DNA of 64,000 nucleotides from Anniella stebbinsi. Lineage: Eukaryota; Chordata; Lepidosauria; Squamata; Anniellidae. A model generated the notes under the pieces. That model was not told the DNA's origin and did not search any database. It saw only the letters and a program-made list of their open reading frames with translations. The stretch covers positions 102,270,609 through 102,334,608 of the forward strand of contig JARDYH010000003.1 in NCBI GenBank assembly GCA_029215795.1, written 5' to 3'. The position numbers and the translations under genes are program-made. Below, one piece after another: positions 47,206-58,489 of the stretch (the first letter of the stretch is position 1; each line of letters starts with the position of its first letter).

Positions 47206-47255
47206 GGCCCCCCTCCCCCCTCCGCGCGCCCCCTCCTCCCCTCCACGCACCCCCT

Positions 47256-47441
47256 CCTTACCTTCTCGGCCCGTCCGCTCCCGTCCGGGGCCGGCGGCTA
47301 CCACCAGCAGGCTCCGCGGCCTGCTCTAGAGTAGCGCGCCGGGTGATGACATCACCCGGCGCGCCACCCTAGAGCAGGCCGCGGAGCCCGCTGGGAGTAG
47401 CTGCTAGTGCCGGACCGGAGCGGACGGGCCGAGAAGGTAAG
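47256..47441. repeat. Palindromic module B4
   Basis: Left arm like B1 (ttctcggcccgtccgc); centre 47341-47357, 239 bases after B3's; right arm partly diverged (ctgctagtgccggacc). Confidence 0.85.
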
Positions 47442-47704
47442 CGCCCCCCTCCTCCCTCCCCCCCGCTGTCCACTTTCATCGGCAGGCGCCCGCTGGCGCC
47501 CGCCAATGGAAGCGGCGGTGGGCGCCAGTGGGCGCCCGCCGATCCTCTGATCCTCCGAACCGGTTCGGAGCCTTTTCGGACCGGTTCGGATTGGATCGGC
47601 CGATCCAGCTGCGGGATCGGAAATCGGATAATTTATCCGATTTCCCACTGGACCGGACTCGGATCGTGGATCGGGTCCGATCCAGTGCACATCCCTAATT
47701 ATTA

Positions 47705-47734
<30 letters not shown>

Positions 47735-47735
<1 letters not shown>

Positions 47736-48269
47736 TTACCTGCCTCTCCATCTGGACTGAGGCAGGGAACAACATTAAAAACAAATGATATAAAATACAT
47801 AAAACTGATTAAAAACATATAAAAACTAATACATTGTTAAAATTCCTATAAAACACTTAAAATTCATCTGGGTAGGCCTGCTGGAAGAGATCAGCCTTTA
47901 TAGCTTTCTTAAATTCTGAAAGACTGTTAAGTTGGCAAATCTCTCCTGGCAGGCCATTCCATAGTCTGGGAGTGGAAGAAGAAAAGGTCCTCTGGGTAAT
48001 GGTTGTCAGCCTAGTTTTGGCTGACTGAGCGTGCGGGATGGATTGTTGGGAAAAGGCGATACCGCAGGTAACCTGGACCCAAACCATGTAGGGCTTTAAA
48101 GGTAATGACCAACACTATGTACTTCGCCCAGAAAGTAATTGGCAGTCAGTGGAGTGATTTTAAAGCTCGTGTAATATGGTCACCCCTAGGTGTACCGGTG
48201 AACAATCTGGCTGCCATATTTTAAACTAGTTGAAGTTTCTGGACTAGGCACAGAGGTAGCCCTATGTAC
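47735..48269 (-). mobile_element. L2-related LINE 3' end, left part
   Basis: The minus frame 48087-47857 reads TQRTFSSSTPRLWNGLPGEI, then KKAIKADLFQQAYPDEF, the end of an L2-type protein. The upstream part (on + 48085-48262: 'catgtagggctttaaaggta', 'tggcagtcagtggagtga') is the L2 core in reverse. Element C splits it; it resumes at 49358. Confidence 0.8.
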
Positions 48270-49349
48270 TAGGGGTGTGCACGGACCCCCCGGATCGGAT
48301 CGGGACCCGGATCGGGACCTCCAATTTTGTCATGGATCGGTTCAGACAAAATCGGAGGCCCCCCCGGACCAGATCGAGTCCGATCCCGATCCAAAAATCG
48401 GAAATTTTTGGATCGGCCGCCATTTTTTTCCCCATAGACTTGCATTGCAATGCAAGTCTATGAGGAAAAAATGGCGGTGGGTGGGTGAGGGGGGGCCTAA
48501 CTCCCTCCTCCCCGGGGCCGTCCGCTGTGGACGGCCCCGGCAGGTAAGCCCCCTCCCCCGCGCTCCCTCCCCCCCTGGGGCCGTCCGCTTCCATCCGCAG
48601 GCGCCCGCGGGCCCCCGCGGATAGAAGCGGACAGCTCCGGGGGGGGTAAGCCCCTCCGCGCACCCCCTGCTTACCTTCCCGGCCCGTCCGCTCCCATCCG
48701 GCGCCGGTGGCTACTACCAGTGGGCTCCGCGGCCTGCTCTAGAGTAGCGCACCGGGTGATGACATCACCCGGCGCGCCACCCTGGAGTAGGCCGCGGAGC
48801 CCGCTGGTAGTAGCCGCCGGCGCCGGACGGGAGCGGATGGGCCAGGAAGGTAAGGGTCCCCCTCCTCCCCTCCGTGCGCCCCCTCCTCCCCTCCGCGCGC
48901 CCCCTGCTTACCTTTCCGGCCCGTCCGCTCCCGTCCAGCGCCGGCGGCTACTACCAGCGGGCTCCACGGCCTGCTCTAGAGTAGCGCGCCGGGTGATGAC
49001 ATCACCCGGCGCGCCACCCTGGAGCAGGCCGCGGAGCCCGCTGGTAGTAGCCGCCGGCGCCGGACGGGAGCGGACGGGCCGGAAAGGTAAGGGCCCCCCT
49101 CCTCCTGCCCCCTCCTCCCCCCCCGCTGTCCACTTTCATCGGCGGGCGCCCGCTGGCGCCCGCCAATGGAAGCGGCAGTGGACGCCAGTGGGTGCCCGCC
49201 GATCCGCCGAACCGGTTCGGGGCCTTTTCGGACCGGTTCGGATTGGATCGGCCGATCCAGCTGTCGGATCGGAAATCGGATAATTTATCCGATTTCCCAC
49301 TGGACCGGACTCGGATCGTGGATCGGGTCTGATCCAGTGCACATCCCTA
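48270..49349 (+). mobile_element. Modular palindromic GC-rich hAT-like element C (two modules)
   Basis: 1080 bases between TAGGGGTGTGCACGG and CAGTGCACATCCCTA, flanked by a perfect 8-bp target duplication CTATGTAC (48262-48269 and 49350-49357). An 8-bp duplication with TAGGGG-type ends is the hAT pattern. It contains the 30-bp palindrome (48433-48462) and two modules (48670-48854, 48907-49091; centres 48754-48770 and 48991-49007). No transposase frame, so non-autonomous. Confidence 0.92.
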
Positions 49350-49357
49350 CTATGTAC

Positions 49358-49425
49358 ATCGCATTGCAGAAGTCAAGCCTTGAAGTTACCAGCTATAACT
49401 TTATTGGTCTCTGCTTCGAACAGAT
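49358..49425 (-). mobile_element. L2-related LINE, right part of the copy split by element C
   Basis: 'catcgcattgcagaagtcaa' then 'gccttgaagttaccagc' continues the reverse L2 sequence that breaks at 48269. Removing element C and one CTATGTAC joins the two parts smoothly. Confidence 0.75.
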
Positions 49426-51782
49426 TTTAGTTGGGGCTTAGCACATAGATCCAGTCATCAGGCAGCTCACATGCTGGCTGATCCTACTATGCTGGCCACA
49501 TGTCAGGAGCATTAATGGTGAAAACTGGAACTGTTGGCTCACCAAGGTGCAGGCTGCTAATGTGAACCACTTTCTACCACCCTAGGTGTGGCAGGCTTGC
49601 ATTCCCCTTACTGGATTGGATCGATGCCACACACCCCAAGGGTGTGTCCTGCTCCTTGTTACAAAAGGATCCAGTCCAATGCCTTCCATACTAACACAGT
49701 TGTGATTTAAAACATTAGCAATTGGTATTTCTGTGATAAACTCAAAATGCACTACAGAACAACTATATACAATAACAATCTTGCAATGGGGAAGGTAAAA
49801 AACCTGCATCATCATGCCAATTTGTGTGCAAATAAGATTTCTCCCCAGCTCTGTTAACTGGCAACTAACTTCTGTTCACAGCAAGAAATGTAGTTACTTT
49901 GGAGTGGGTGGGTGGGTGATGAAGTTGGTGGTGGCAATACTGAAGTCACAGAAGAGGCTTAAATTTATAGGCCAGGGGTGGACCAGAGGGGGAATGTTCA
50001 TCATTGGTTCTGGCCCAACGCAGCCCCTCCCCAAACTGAGTCAATCATAGTCCTGATTGCCTGCACTGACCAGAAACACAGCACCCCAGGGCTGAAAAGC
50101 CACATTCTCCATCCATTCCCCTCCTTGTTGCCAGGACTTTGCGCCCCACAACATTTTGCTTTTCAGAGACTGATGGAAACTGTTATGTTAAAACCCTTGT
50201 TCACTGGTGCTGTCCTATCTCTGCCAGACCTGCTGTATTCCGTGGCTAATTGTGCTTTACTGTGTAAGACTGTAAACACAGGGACAACGAGATACTGGTC
50301 ATTAAATTTCTGAACAAGCTGACTTCTGGCTTTTTGTCTGCCAGTTGAAAACATGCTTACTTATGCCACTCTGAGAAGAAAGCATTTTACTTTAACATTA
50401 CTTGATCTTTGATGCCCTGTGCAATTTGTCCAGGCCAGACACCCCATTGCCCCACAACAGTTACATTTATTGAGACCATCAATCTCAATGGACAATCATT
50501 GAGGTTGATATTCTCAATGATTGTCCATTGAAGTTGCTGTATGATTAGGCCAAAAATTAAGATGTCACAGGATTTACAGCCACCATATCTTTACTTGCAC
50601 TATCACAACAACCCCCTTCCCTGCCCAGCCCGCTCCAAGCTAAAAAAGTCAGGGTAAATGCCTGACTTTTTTAGAGTGTAGCTTCGGGGCTTTTCCCCAC
50701 AGTAGCTTTGGAGTGGCGGCTGCGTCATGTAATCCACTTTATGTAATCCACATGTAATCCACATGCTTAACATATGAGACTAAAATCCCCCACTACTTCA
50801 CCCACTTTATCCTCCACCCAGCGCAGTCTATCTGCTCTCCTTTACAATCCCCATTCTGCATCAACCTTGCATTTTCTTGTTGTAAAAACCACATTTTTCA
50901 AAGTCCTTTTGTGACTGATTTTCTGCTTGCCGCGACTTGCCTGTGTTTTGGGATTCAGGGTGCCGTAACCTTGTGGTGTTACTTGAGGGGTGGGGAGTAG
51001 ATGTAGCTTCAGCACAGCAAAGAGAAGCAGGATCGTGCATCAGGTAAGGTTGGACCAGACAAGAATAGCTGGTAAATACTGGGACCTATAGGACCTTTTT
51101 TTTTTTTTACAGAATATGCATAGGAATGTGCCCTAAGTATGTGTAAGGGATGACACTGTGTTGTGTTCTCTGCCCATATATCAGCCATGATGTCATCATG
51201 ATGCTACATATCATTGGCTGCTTGAATAGAATGGTAGATGCGAACTGGCAATATGATGATGTCTCATCAAAACAAAGGTGTTTGTACATGTTTTAGGAGA
51301 GAACAACTCAGCAAAGGATTGTTGCTTTCTCCATGGGATACAGATTATCTCGTCCTAGTCTGAGTGAAAATGTAAACCCAACTCTCTCCGGAGCCTCATC
51401 TTGACAAGCATGGGAGGGAGGTCCATTGTTCTTATTCTCTACAGTAAGGTGAAATTGGCTGTGCCCCATCAATGTTTCACAGCAGAGCCCACTGTTCCTA
51501 AGAACCAGTTTCTCAGTGCTGGGGAAACAAAACACTTCTGGGTGGGAGTTGGGCAGGATAGAACCAACGTCATCAATGAGAGTGGCTTTTTACCTGCCCC
51601 TCTCCAGGCTCCCCTTCCTACGTTGTATGAATGGGAACGGAAGGAACTAATGCGGCAGTTCTCTATTTTTTATAAACCAGAGATGTGCAGCTGTGCAACA
51701 GCAAAGTAAAGAATACAAACTCCCTCCAGAAATGTGCAATGGGGTGAACTAATGCAGCATCCAAGAACCTAATAAACGCCAC

Positions 51783-52080
51783 ATCAGAGAAACAAAGTTA
51801 AATAACACAACATCAGAGAAGCTAAATAACAATGGAATGAGCTAAGAAATGAAGAGCTGGGGAGGGGGTGGAAGGAGAAGGGGAAGCCCCACCCCTTGAG
51901 AGCCCACCACCACCCAAATTTTGCCCCATTTCAGCAAATTGTCACTGAGTTATAGTGTCTTACCCTATTTACTCCAATCTAATTTACACAACATCAAAAA
52001 AGTGAAGCTAAATAACACAACATCAGAGAAGTAAAATAATGCACCATCGGAGAAGTGAACTAATGCAGCATCACAGAAGC
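51783..52080. repeat. Short dispersed direct repeats (catcagagaag)
   Basis: The word 'catcagagaa' or a one-base variant occurs about six times (near 51783, 51811, 51990, 52021, 52045, 52071) with 'gctaaataacaca' beside several of them, as in a decayed tandem or a low-complexity expansion. Confidence 0.55.
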
Positions 52081-52786
52081 GAAGTCAGGCAGCAATCAGG
52101 AAGCACCTAATTATGACTCTCAATGGAAAAGGAAACGGAGGGATGGTGGGTAATTGGCAGCCCCACCCCTTGAACAAGTCATGACCAGGTAGGTCACAGG
52201 CAATGCCCAGGGGTTTAATGCAGAGGAAGGGGGGTGGGGCACATGGCAGAACAAGCGCATGGGACCCACTGCAACTGCAACCCACTCAGCAAAATGACTT
52301 GCAATACTGTGGCTTTTTGAGGTGGAAGCAGCTGCTTCGGTGTGAGCGCTGGCTGCAATTTCATCTACTGCAAAGGACGACCCTGACAATGCACCCAAGC
52401 CACAGGACAAACCCTGTGAAGGCAGCCCCCAGTTTGAGTCCAAAACTCTGCTACATCTGAGTACTCTAAAAAAAACAAAAAAAAACACATGACCCCTGCG
52501 CACACGCCTCCCCCCCCATACACACGCCACATGAGCAGAGATAGCAGTGAGTTTTGACATATCACTTACCACAGATTTTGAGGCTGGTCCATTGAGGAAA
52601 TCTTTGTAGCATTACTGGGCAAAACAATAAAAAAGATACTTTCCTCAATAAAAAAAACAGCAAGTTATGACCTTAAAAGTGCAGAAGCAGGCAGCAGGAG
52701 GGGGTGGGGGAAAGCATTTTCCAGTTCTTCTCTGAAAATGGGAACATGAAGTTTTCTTTGGCAAACCCGTTAGTTAACAAGAGACA

Positions 52787-52799
52787 GTTGTTGTTGTTG

Positions 52800-52840
<41 letters not shown>
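52787..52840. repeat. (TTG)n-(TTA)n microsatellite
   Basis: Five TTG units then about 13 TTA units. Confidence 0.9.
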
Positions 52841-52842
<2 letters not shown>

Positions 52843-53989
52843 AATTAGTTTATTCTCTCACACATACCATGTCCTTATAATTTCTCAAAAAGCATCTGTA
52901 AAACATTGGAAAACAACTTTAATATTCCAATATGTTAGATAAGACAGCTACCGCTCAGACTTTTTTTAAAAAAATGGAACATTCTAGGAAAAAGAAACCA
53001 CATATTGCTGAATGCAGGGATTTTCAAAGTTTCTACATTCAAGGAACCTTTTTTCACTCTGCTTCTTCTGCAAATTCCCCTATGCGACTTTCCTGCACAT
53101 CTGTCACAGATCCAGCTGCATTGCAGAAGATTCTACGCATATTCTATGCATATTCTATGATGTATGCCCTGCTCATGTGGGGCACCGGCCACCCTGTTGG
53201 GCCTCACTGTTACCCTTTGTGAACTTGCTCTCTTGGGGCTGCCCATTGCAGGATAATGGAGGACGTCCTGCCTTTCAGAGAAGCCTTTCTGCCATTATTG
53301 ATATTGAATATTTGTTGATAAGCTTCCAAGGAACAGTTTGAAAACTGTAAGGCAGAGGACAGCATCAGGTTGGACTCCCAGCATGGACCATTAATTCCAT
53401 GACATTTAGCCTGCAACTAAAAGCAGAATCTCCACAGTAATCACAAATCCACTGGAACATCTAATTTCTGGCAACTATGTGGACCTGATAGCAAGATTGT
53501 CCTACTAATTGCATGGGAGAAACCTGTAAGAAAGTCACCTGGTGACTTTTAGTAAGGGAATTTTCCTGTCTCCCAATTAGCTGAATGCATAACATGAAAA
53601 GTAGGGGGAAACAAATATTAGTGTTCTTTTTTAATTAGATCATGATTCATGAAGTTACGTATTTTAGTTGCACTTGCTGTATGAAAGTTATCTAAGACAA
53701 GTAGGAATGAAAAAATACCATTTACAATCACCATAACTGGTTATATTCCATTCCCATGAAGTGATCTATTACATAAAAGTATGTCCACTGAAATAAATTC
53801 TACCTAGTTTCCACCAAATTTCATCTACAGCAAACTTTCAAGGCAAATGTTAAGTCTTCTACTGAGGAGAAATAGAATAAAATCTTCAGGAACTGTTTCA
53901 ATAAAAAAGAGTTTCAATCAAACGAATGACATTTCACCAGATATTTCACACATCCCTACTTCAGAAAACATTAAACATATTACTAGTCA

Positions 53990-54250
53990 AACTGGGTTGT
54001 AGGGTTTTTTTTCCTGCCTTCACTAGCATAGGATATAGAACGATCCCAGGAAGCTCCTATAGTCCCAGGCCTATTTGTCTGTCTAGTCCAGTATTGTCTA
54101 CTCTGGTTCTCCAGGGTGTCAGATAGCGGTCTTTCATATCACCTTCTGTCTGATCCTCTTAACTGGAAGTGGAACCTGAGGCCAGAGGATAAACCTAAGC
54201 CCTCTTGCATGCAAAGCTGGTTTTCTTCTACTGAGCTAAGGTCCCTCCCC
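53990..54250 (-). mobile_element. tRNA-derived SINE
   Basis: Reverse copy of the SINE at 22875: the right end 'ctactgagctaaggtccctc' is the complement of the A-box region, and 'cttgcatgcaaagctggt' of the anticodon-like part. The body is diverged. Confidence 0.65.
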
Positions 54251-54324
54251 AAACAAAATGTCCTGGGGATTCACCAATCCAGGACTGGTGAAAAAACCCT
54301 GTTTTTACAGTGCATTGTTTCAGA

Positions 54325-54540
54325 AGAGTATGGTGTAGTGGCTTAAGTGTTGGATTGGGAGTTGGGAGATCTGTGTTCTAGTCCTCCCTCAGCCATGGAA
54401 ACCCACTGGATGACTTTGGGCCAGTCACTGACTCTTAGCCCAGCCTACCTCACAGACTTGTTGTTATGAGGATAAAATGGAGAGGAGGATTTCTCCTTGG
54501 AAGAAAAAAGGCGGAATATAAATGCAATTAATTAATTAAT
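54325..54540 (+). mobile_element. tRNA-derived SINE, second family
   Basis: A-box-like 'gtatggtgtagtggcttaag', B-box-like 'gtgttctagtcctcc', then 'tgactttgggccagtcactg', 'ctacctcacagacttgttgt' and a tail 'ggcggaatataaatgcaatt' with AATT repeats. A common squamate SINE layout, probably L2- or BovB-mobilised. Confidence 0.8.
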
Positions 54541-54584
54541 ACCTACTCTTCCATGCATTCAGTGAATTAGCCTTAAATGTAGAG

Positions 54585-54904
54585 TAGGGTGACCAGATAA
54601 AATCCAGGTCAGGGCTCATGTAACTTTAACAGTTGTAGAGAAAAGGAAATTTCAGCCAGAGTCATTTGTATGCAATTAGTTCCTGGTGCAATTCCCTCTT
54701 CATCACAACAGTTAAAGGTGCAGGGACTATACTAGAGTGACCATATACAAAAGCAGGCAGGGCCCCTGCAACTTTAACAGTTGTGATGAAGAGGAAATTT
54801 CACCAGGAACTAATTGCATACAAATGACACTGGCTGAAATTCCCTTTTCTCTACAACTGTTAAAGTTACATGAGCCCTGATCTGGATTTTATCTGGTCAC
54901 CCTA
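54585..54904. mobile_element. 320-bp hAT-type MITE, copy 2
   Basis: Same length as copies 1 and 3, ends TAGGGTGACC and GGTCACCCTA. Orientation opposite to copy 1. Flanks (ATGTAGAG, GAACATTA) do not match, so the duplication has been lost or changed. Confidence 0.85.
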
Positions 54905-55094
54905 GAACATTAGGTATCACAGATGTTTCACAATGTCCCTAAAAAGCTGTCAAAAGCAGAGAGTGTTCTTTTAGTATTGACAGTTGTCATGAAGGTACAT
55001 ACCCCCTTCAGCCTCTTCTCTTGCGAATATTACATCATGCCAGATTGAAAGTTCCTGCTTTGAAAATACTTTTTTCTGCCACTTGCTACACTTG

Positions 55095-55232
55095 GGCAGG
55101 ATCTACACAACTGCTTTATAATGGTATTGAAATGCACTGAGAACTATTTGGACCCATGACACATTCCATATACTGTTTTTAAATCACTGTCATAATGTTA
55201 TATACTGCTTGGTGTAAATCTGGCCTGGGGTT
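55095..55232. mobile_element. Probable MITE related to 22147-22286
   Basis: Ends 'gggcaggatctacacaactg' and 'ggtgtaaatctggcctggg' form imperfect inverted repeats around an AT-rich centre, as in 22147-22286. Confidence 0.5.
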
Positions 55233-58150
55233 TCAATGTGTACAATGGATTTTGAATTGCAGCTGTAATGAAATGGAATGTGCACATGTATTCTAGATTA
55301 CTCTGTTCTAAAGCCATGACAACTTATTCAGTAGATCTTGGAGTTTAATGAAATTACTCCCCTGTAACTTCATTGTGGTCAGGCTTGTTTACTCAGCATT
55401 AAAAGAGGGGTTTCAGCTATTTCCACATTGCTCAACCATCCCATTCCAAAAGCAACAGAAGTCAAAAGCCAATTGGCGTGCTGTTCCACTTTTAGAAAGA
55501 AAATGTTTTATTGTTGAACTTTCCTGAGTATCTTTTTGACATTCTTCATACTCAGGACTAACGGACTGAGAACTATACTTTTTCCAGGACACATAATACT
55601 CAACGAAAAAGCAAGTAATATGATACTCTGAATACTTCTCCATTTTAGATTGTAATCTGAATTTGAGAACTCCCCTCCAACCCAATTTACTGGCACTCTC
55701 TAGTCTCAAGCCACAAGTAGCATGTGGGACATACACTGACTTTTCAAGGGCTACTTCTTTCCCCAGGGGTGGCTTGCAGCATGTCTGTCTGAGTGCACAG
55801 AGTGGGACAGACCTCACCTGTTTCTTTCACTCTCCCTGCTATGCAGCTTGCCATGGCTTGCTGCCATCGTTGCTACCACCACAATCTGAGCCATGGCAGA
55901 TTGTCACTGCAGCTTGGCAAATGGGGGGAGGGGAGTTGGTGAAGTTGGTGGATGGGAAGAGACGTGACTCAAAGGGAGTGAATTCAGGTTGTTTTAGGAA
56001 TAAGCTGCGCTAGGTTTCAGTTTTGGAGGGAAGTAGGCTTCTTTCCAAACCAACATAATGGAAGCCGGCGGAAGCTTGCCCATCACTTTTCTAGACTGTG
56101 TACACCATGTATTAAACAAACAATATCTGCACAGAGGAAACCCACAGTCTGCACCAAGAAAAAGCTAAACTATGCAAATTGAGTAAATGTGTACCATGTT
56201 GCTCATCTGCATAATCTATTCTGGAGTGTGAACCATTTTTAATAGTTTATTTTGGTTGTAGGTAAAATGTTGTGGCTACATGAGCTGAAGCGCTCTGTAT
56301 GCATGAACAGCTGGAACAGCACATCTAATCTCCTAAAAAAGCATGTAGGCATGCCTGAAGGTTTTCTTTGTGAGCAAATAAGCACTAGGGTGACATGAAA
56401 TGATGGTTGTAGCATAAAACAACACCAAGCGGATGGTCCTCAGTCTCTGCTCTGTATGCGGCTTCTGTTGTTCTGTGGCAGCAGAAACATTTTCCATTGT
56501 GAACCTCCTTCAAGTCACCTTCTTGTCAAGAAATGCAGAACGTCCTCTGGCCCTTGGTCTAATTTTGAATAAATTTTGTCTTCTTGATAACTCACAGCAT
56601 GGAATTGAATGTTTGTTGTGTGTCTGTGGGAGAGGTTATTGCTTACTTTTTCATCCAACTTTACAGTGATATCCAAGTTTAACTGAGGACATGCTTCCGA
56701 GTTTCAAGATGCTTTTTTTTCTTTTTTGGACAGGCTGCCCAAAGGTCCGTAAGGACACTTTGTGCTGGAGGCAACATTTTTATATATAATTTACATATTC
56801 TATTTTGCGCTCATATCTGTGGGACTATCTCTCTCTCTCTCTCTGTCTCTCTCTCTCTCGTCCCTTAACAACAAAGTGCATATTCTAAGGATTTGCATCC
56901 AGTTATGCTTAGCTTACAGCAGCAACTGTGAGGTTAAATCATCAAGAAATGGATTCTTAAGCACTTAATGAGAGTGAGTACAACCGATTCAGAAGAATGG
57001 AGAATAATATGGTAGTAGCCTGGGGTGGTAGAATGGGCATACAGATATGAATTACATTTTTTTATTGACGTCCTGTGTAATTAAAAATAAAACCCTTCAA
57101 GAAAAATCTAACAGCAGGGGAAGGGCTCAGCTGGAACCTTTTCTCCCTGATCTGCCAGTTTTCCCAGAAACTGCCAAATTCGCCCCAAAGTTTAGTTTAA
57201 GTGAAATTGGGTGGTGACTCCAGAGCAAACTGCATAGCAAGCAGCAGAAAGCAGCTGTAGTTCCCACTTTAACAAGCTCTCTTTTTACCTTCATCTCTTT
57301 AGCAGAAACGTTGATGCCTTGGGATAGTATAAGTCCAAGAAAAGGTCACTGACCTAAAAGATTCACCAGAGGAAATTTATTCCAGCTTTAAGTGGAAACT
57401 GAAACCCCATTCAAATATAGAATGCTGCTCAAGTCTTTTCTACACACGCACAGAGGATTTCATGTAAAAATAGCAATGTGGGCACATACACCCTGAGACA
57501 TTTTGCTAGTTGAAACTTTCCCCTTCCATTAGATGCTTTTCCCAAGCTGGAACATCCAAATCCACCTTTAATTTTCATTTTATGTGAGTTTGGTTGGCAG
57601 ACACTAACCCTGGATTTATCAGCTTTGCCCACTGTGTGGATAATTTCTTCACTGGCCATAAAGTCCGAACAGGGCATCCAGCGTTGAAAGGAAATAGGGA
57701 GAATTCCATCCCTGCTGGAATCCGAGCTGGAATCACAGCTTCCAGTGGGGGTGGAGGCATTTAGGGAATGGATGCAGGGCCTGCTGCTTTCTAGAGGGGC
57801 AAGGAATGGCAAGGAGGGGGCGGTGTTTCGCCTGCCCTGTCCAGCCTTTGAGACCTTGGAACATGTGATTGGATTGGGAGGTTGTTTATTTCTTTATAAA
57901 TACCCTCTGTGGGATTGCTTAGAAGCAGCAGCAGCATCATGATGGAAGGGTGTTTTTGAAAAACAACTTGCCTGCATCTGAGAACATCAGGGGGTGGGGG
58001 TGGGGGTGGGGGTGGGGAGGGGGAGGGGGAGGGAGACAGAGCTAAGTTAGACTTGCCTGCATCTAACACTCTCAGGCATGGAATTTTGTTTTAATTTTCC
58101 TCACAGGAGTGCTAATATTACTCCTCTGCTGAGCAATTTTAAAAGTAAAT
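55233..58150. other. No recognisable gene; unique-looking sequence
   Basis: Contains a (CT)n tract at 56826-56859. 57420-57930 is GC-balanced, with a 127-codon minus frame (57429-57812) without recognisable motifs and a TATA/CCAAT-like arrangement near 57862-57902. No exon can be supported. Confidence 0.35.
57990..58036. repeat. G-rich (GGGGGT)n tract, G-quadruplex-like
   Basis: Four or more runs of five G separated by single T, then GGGGAGG units. Flanked by a 14-bp direct repeat ACTTGCCTGCATCT (57966-57979 and 58051-58064). Confidence 0.9.
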
Positions 58151-58312
58151 TAATTAATAAATAATATGTAATTTGTTTTTATGCTTTTTGTGGTTTTAAA
58201 TTTTGTATATTGGTTTTTAAATGTTCAATGTTTTTAATTTTGTAAACTTCCCAGAAAGGTTTAGCTATGGGGCAGTATATAAATATAATATAATAATAAC
58301 AACAACAACGTT
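58150..58312 (+). mobile_element. L2 LINE 3' tail
   Basis: 'ttaattttgtaaacttccca', 'aggtttagctatggggcag' and 'tatataaatataat' followed by AAC/AAT units; the usual L2 terminus. Confidence 0.75.
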
Positions 58313-58489
58313 ACCTACATCTCAGATAGCCAGATACTAAAGGAGTACACAGTAATGTTTGTCTTTAAAAGTATAGTTGAAATTGACCATAGTTTCTTTC
58401 CTCTCTGCTGCTAGTTCAGAGAAAACTGAATTTCTGAATCAGTGGATTTTTCCCAGAGTAGGGGAATTTCACCAGTGCTTAAAAAATAT

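Larger units (their letters stand above)
46136..47697 (+). mobile_element. Modular palindromic GC-rich hAT-like element B (four modules)
   Basis: 1562 bases between TAGGGGTGTGCAC and GTGCACATCCCTA, set in ATT repeats (ATTATTAT on both sides, uninformative as a duplication). The ends hold several 'ggatcgg'/'ccggatc' words. Inside: a 30-bp perfect palindrome (46298-46327) and four palindromic modules of ~186-191 bases at 46535, 46773, 47015 and 47256. Frames of 100-139 codons on both strands are by-products of the GC content. Confidence 0.85.
49430..53985. other. No recognisable gene
   Basis: Contains a hairpin with 'aaaaaagtca' arms at 50643-50680, an inverted 'caatgattgtccattga'-type repeat at 50488-50531, a (TTG/TTA)n run at 52787-52840 and several 'aacacaacatcagagaagc' direct repeats near 51785-52060. 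Short frames only. Confidence 0.4.

Noticed and set aside
48720..49283. 187-codon + frame in the modular element as a protein
   Set aside because: It reads through palindromic modules, with matching long frames on the other strand, which is what GC-rich palindromes produce.
51783..52080. CRISPR-like array from repeated catcagagaag words
   Set aside because: Vertebrate sequence; the repeats are short, irregularly spaced and degenerate.
57429..57812. 127-codon minus frame as an exon of a neighbouring gene such as ANO2
   Set aside because: No transmembrane or anoctamin-like sequence, and no splice-site pair was recognised.
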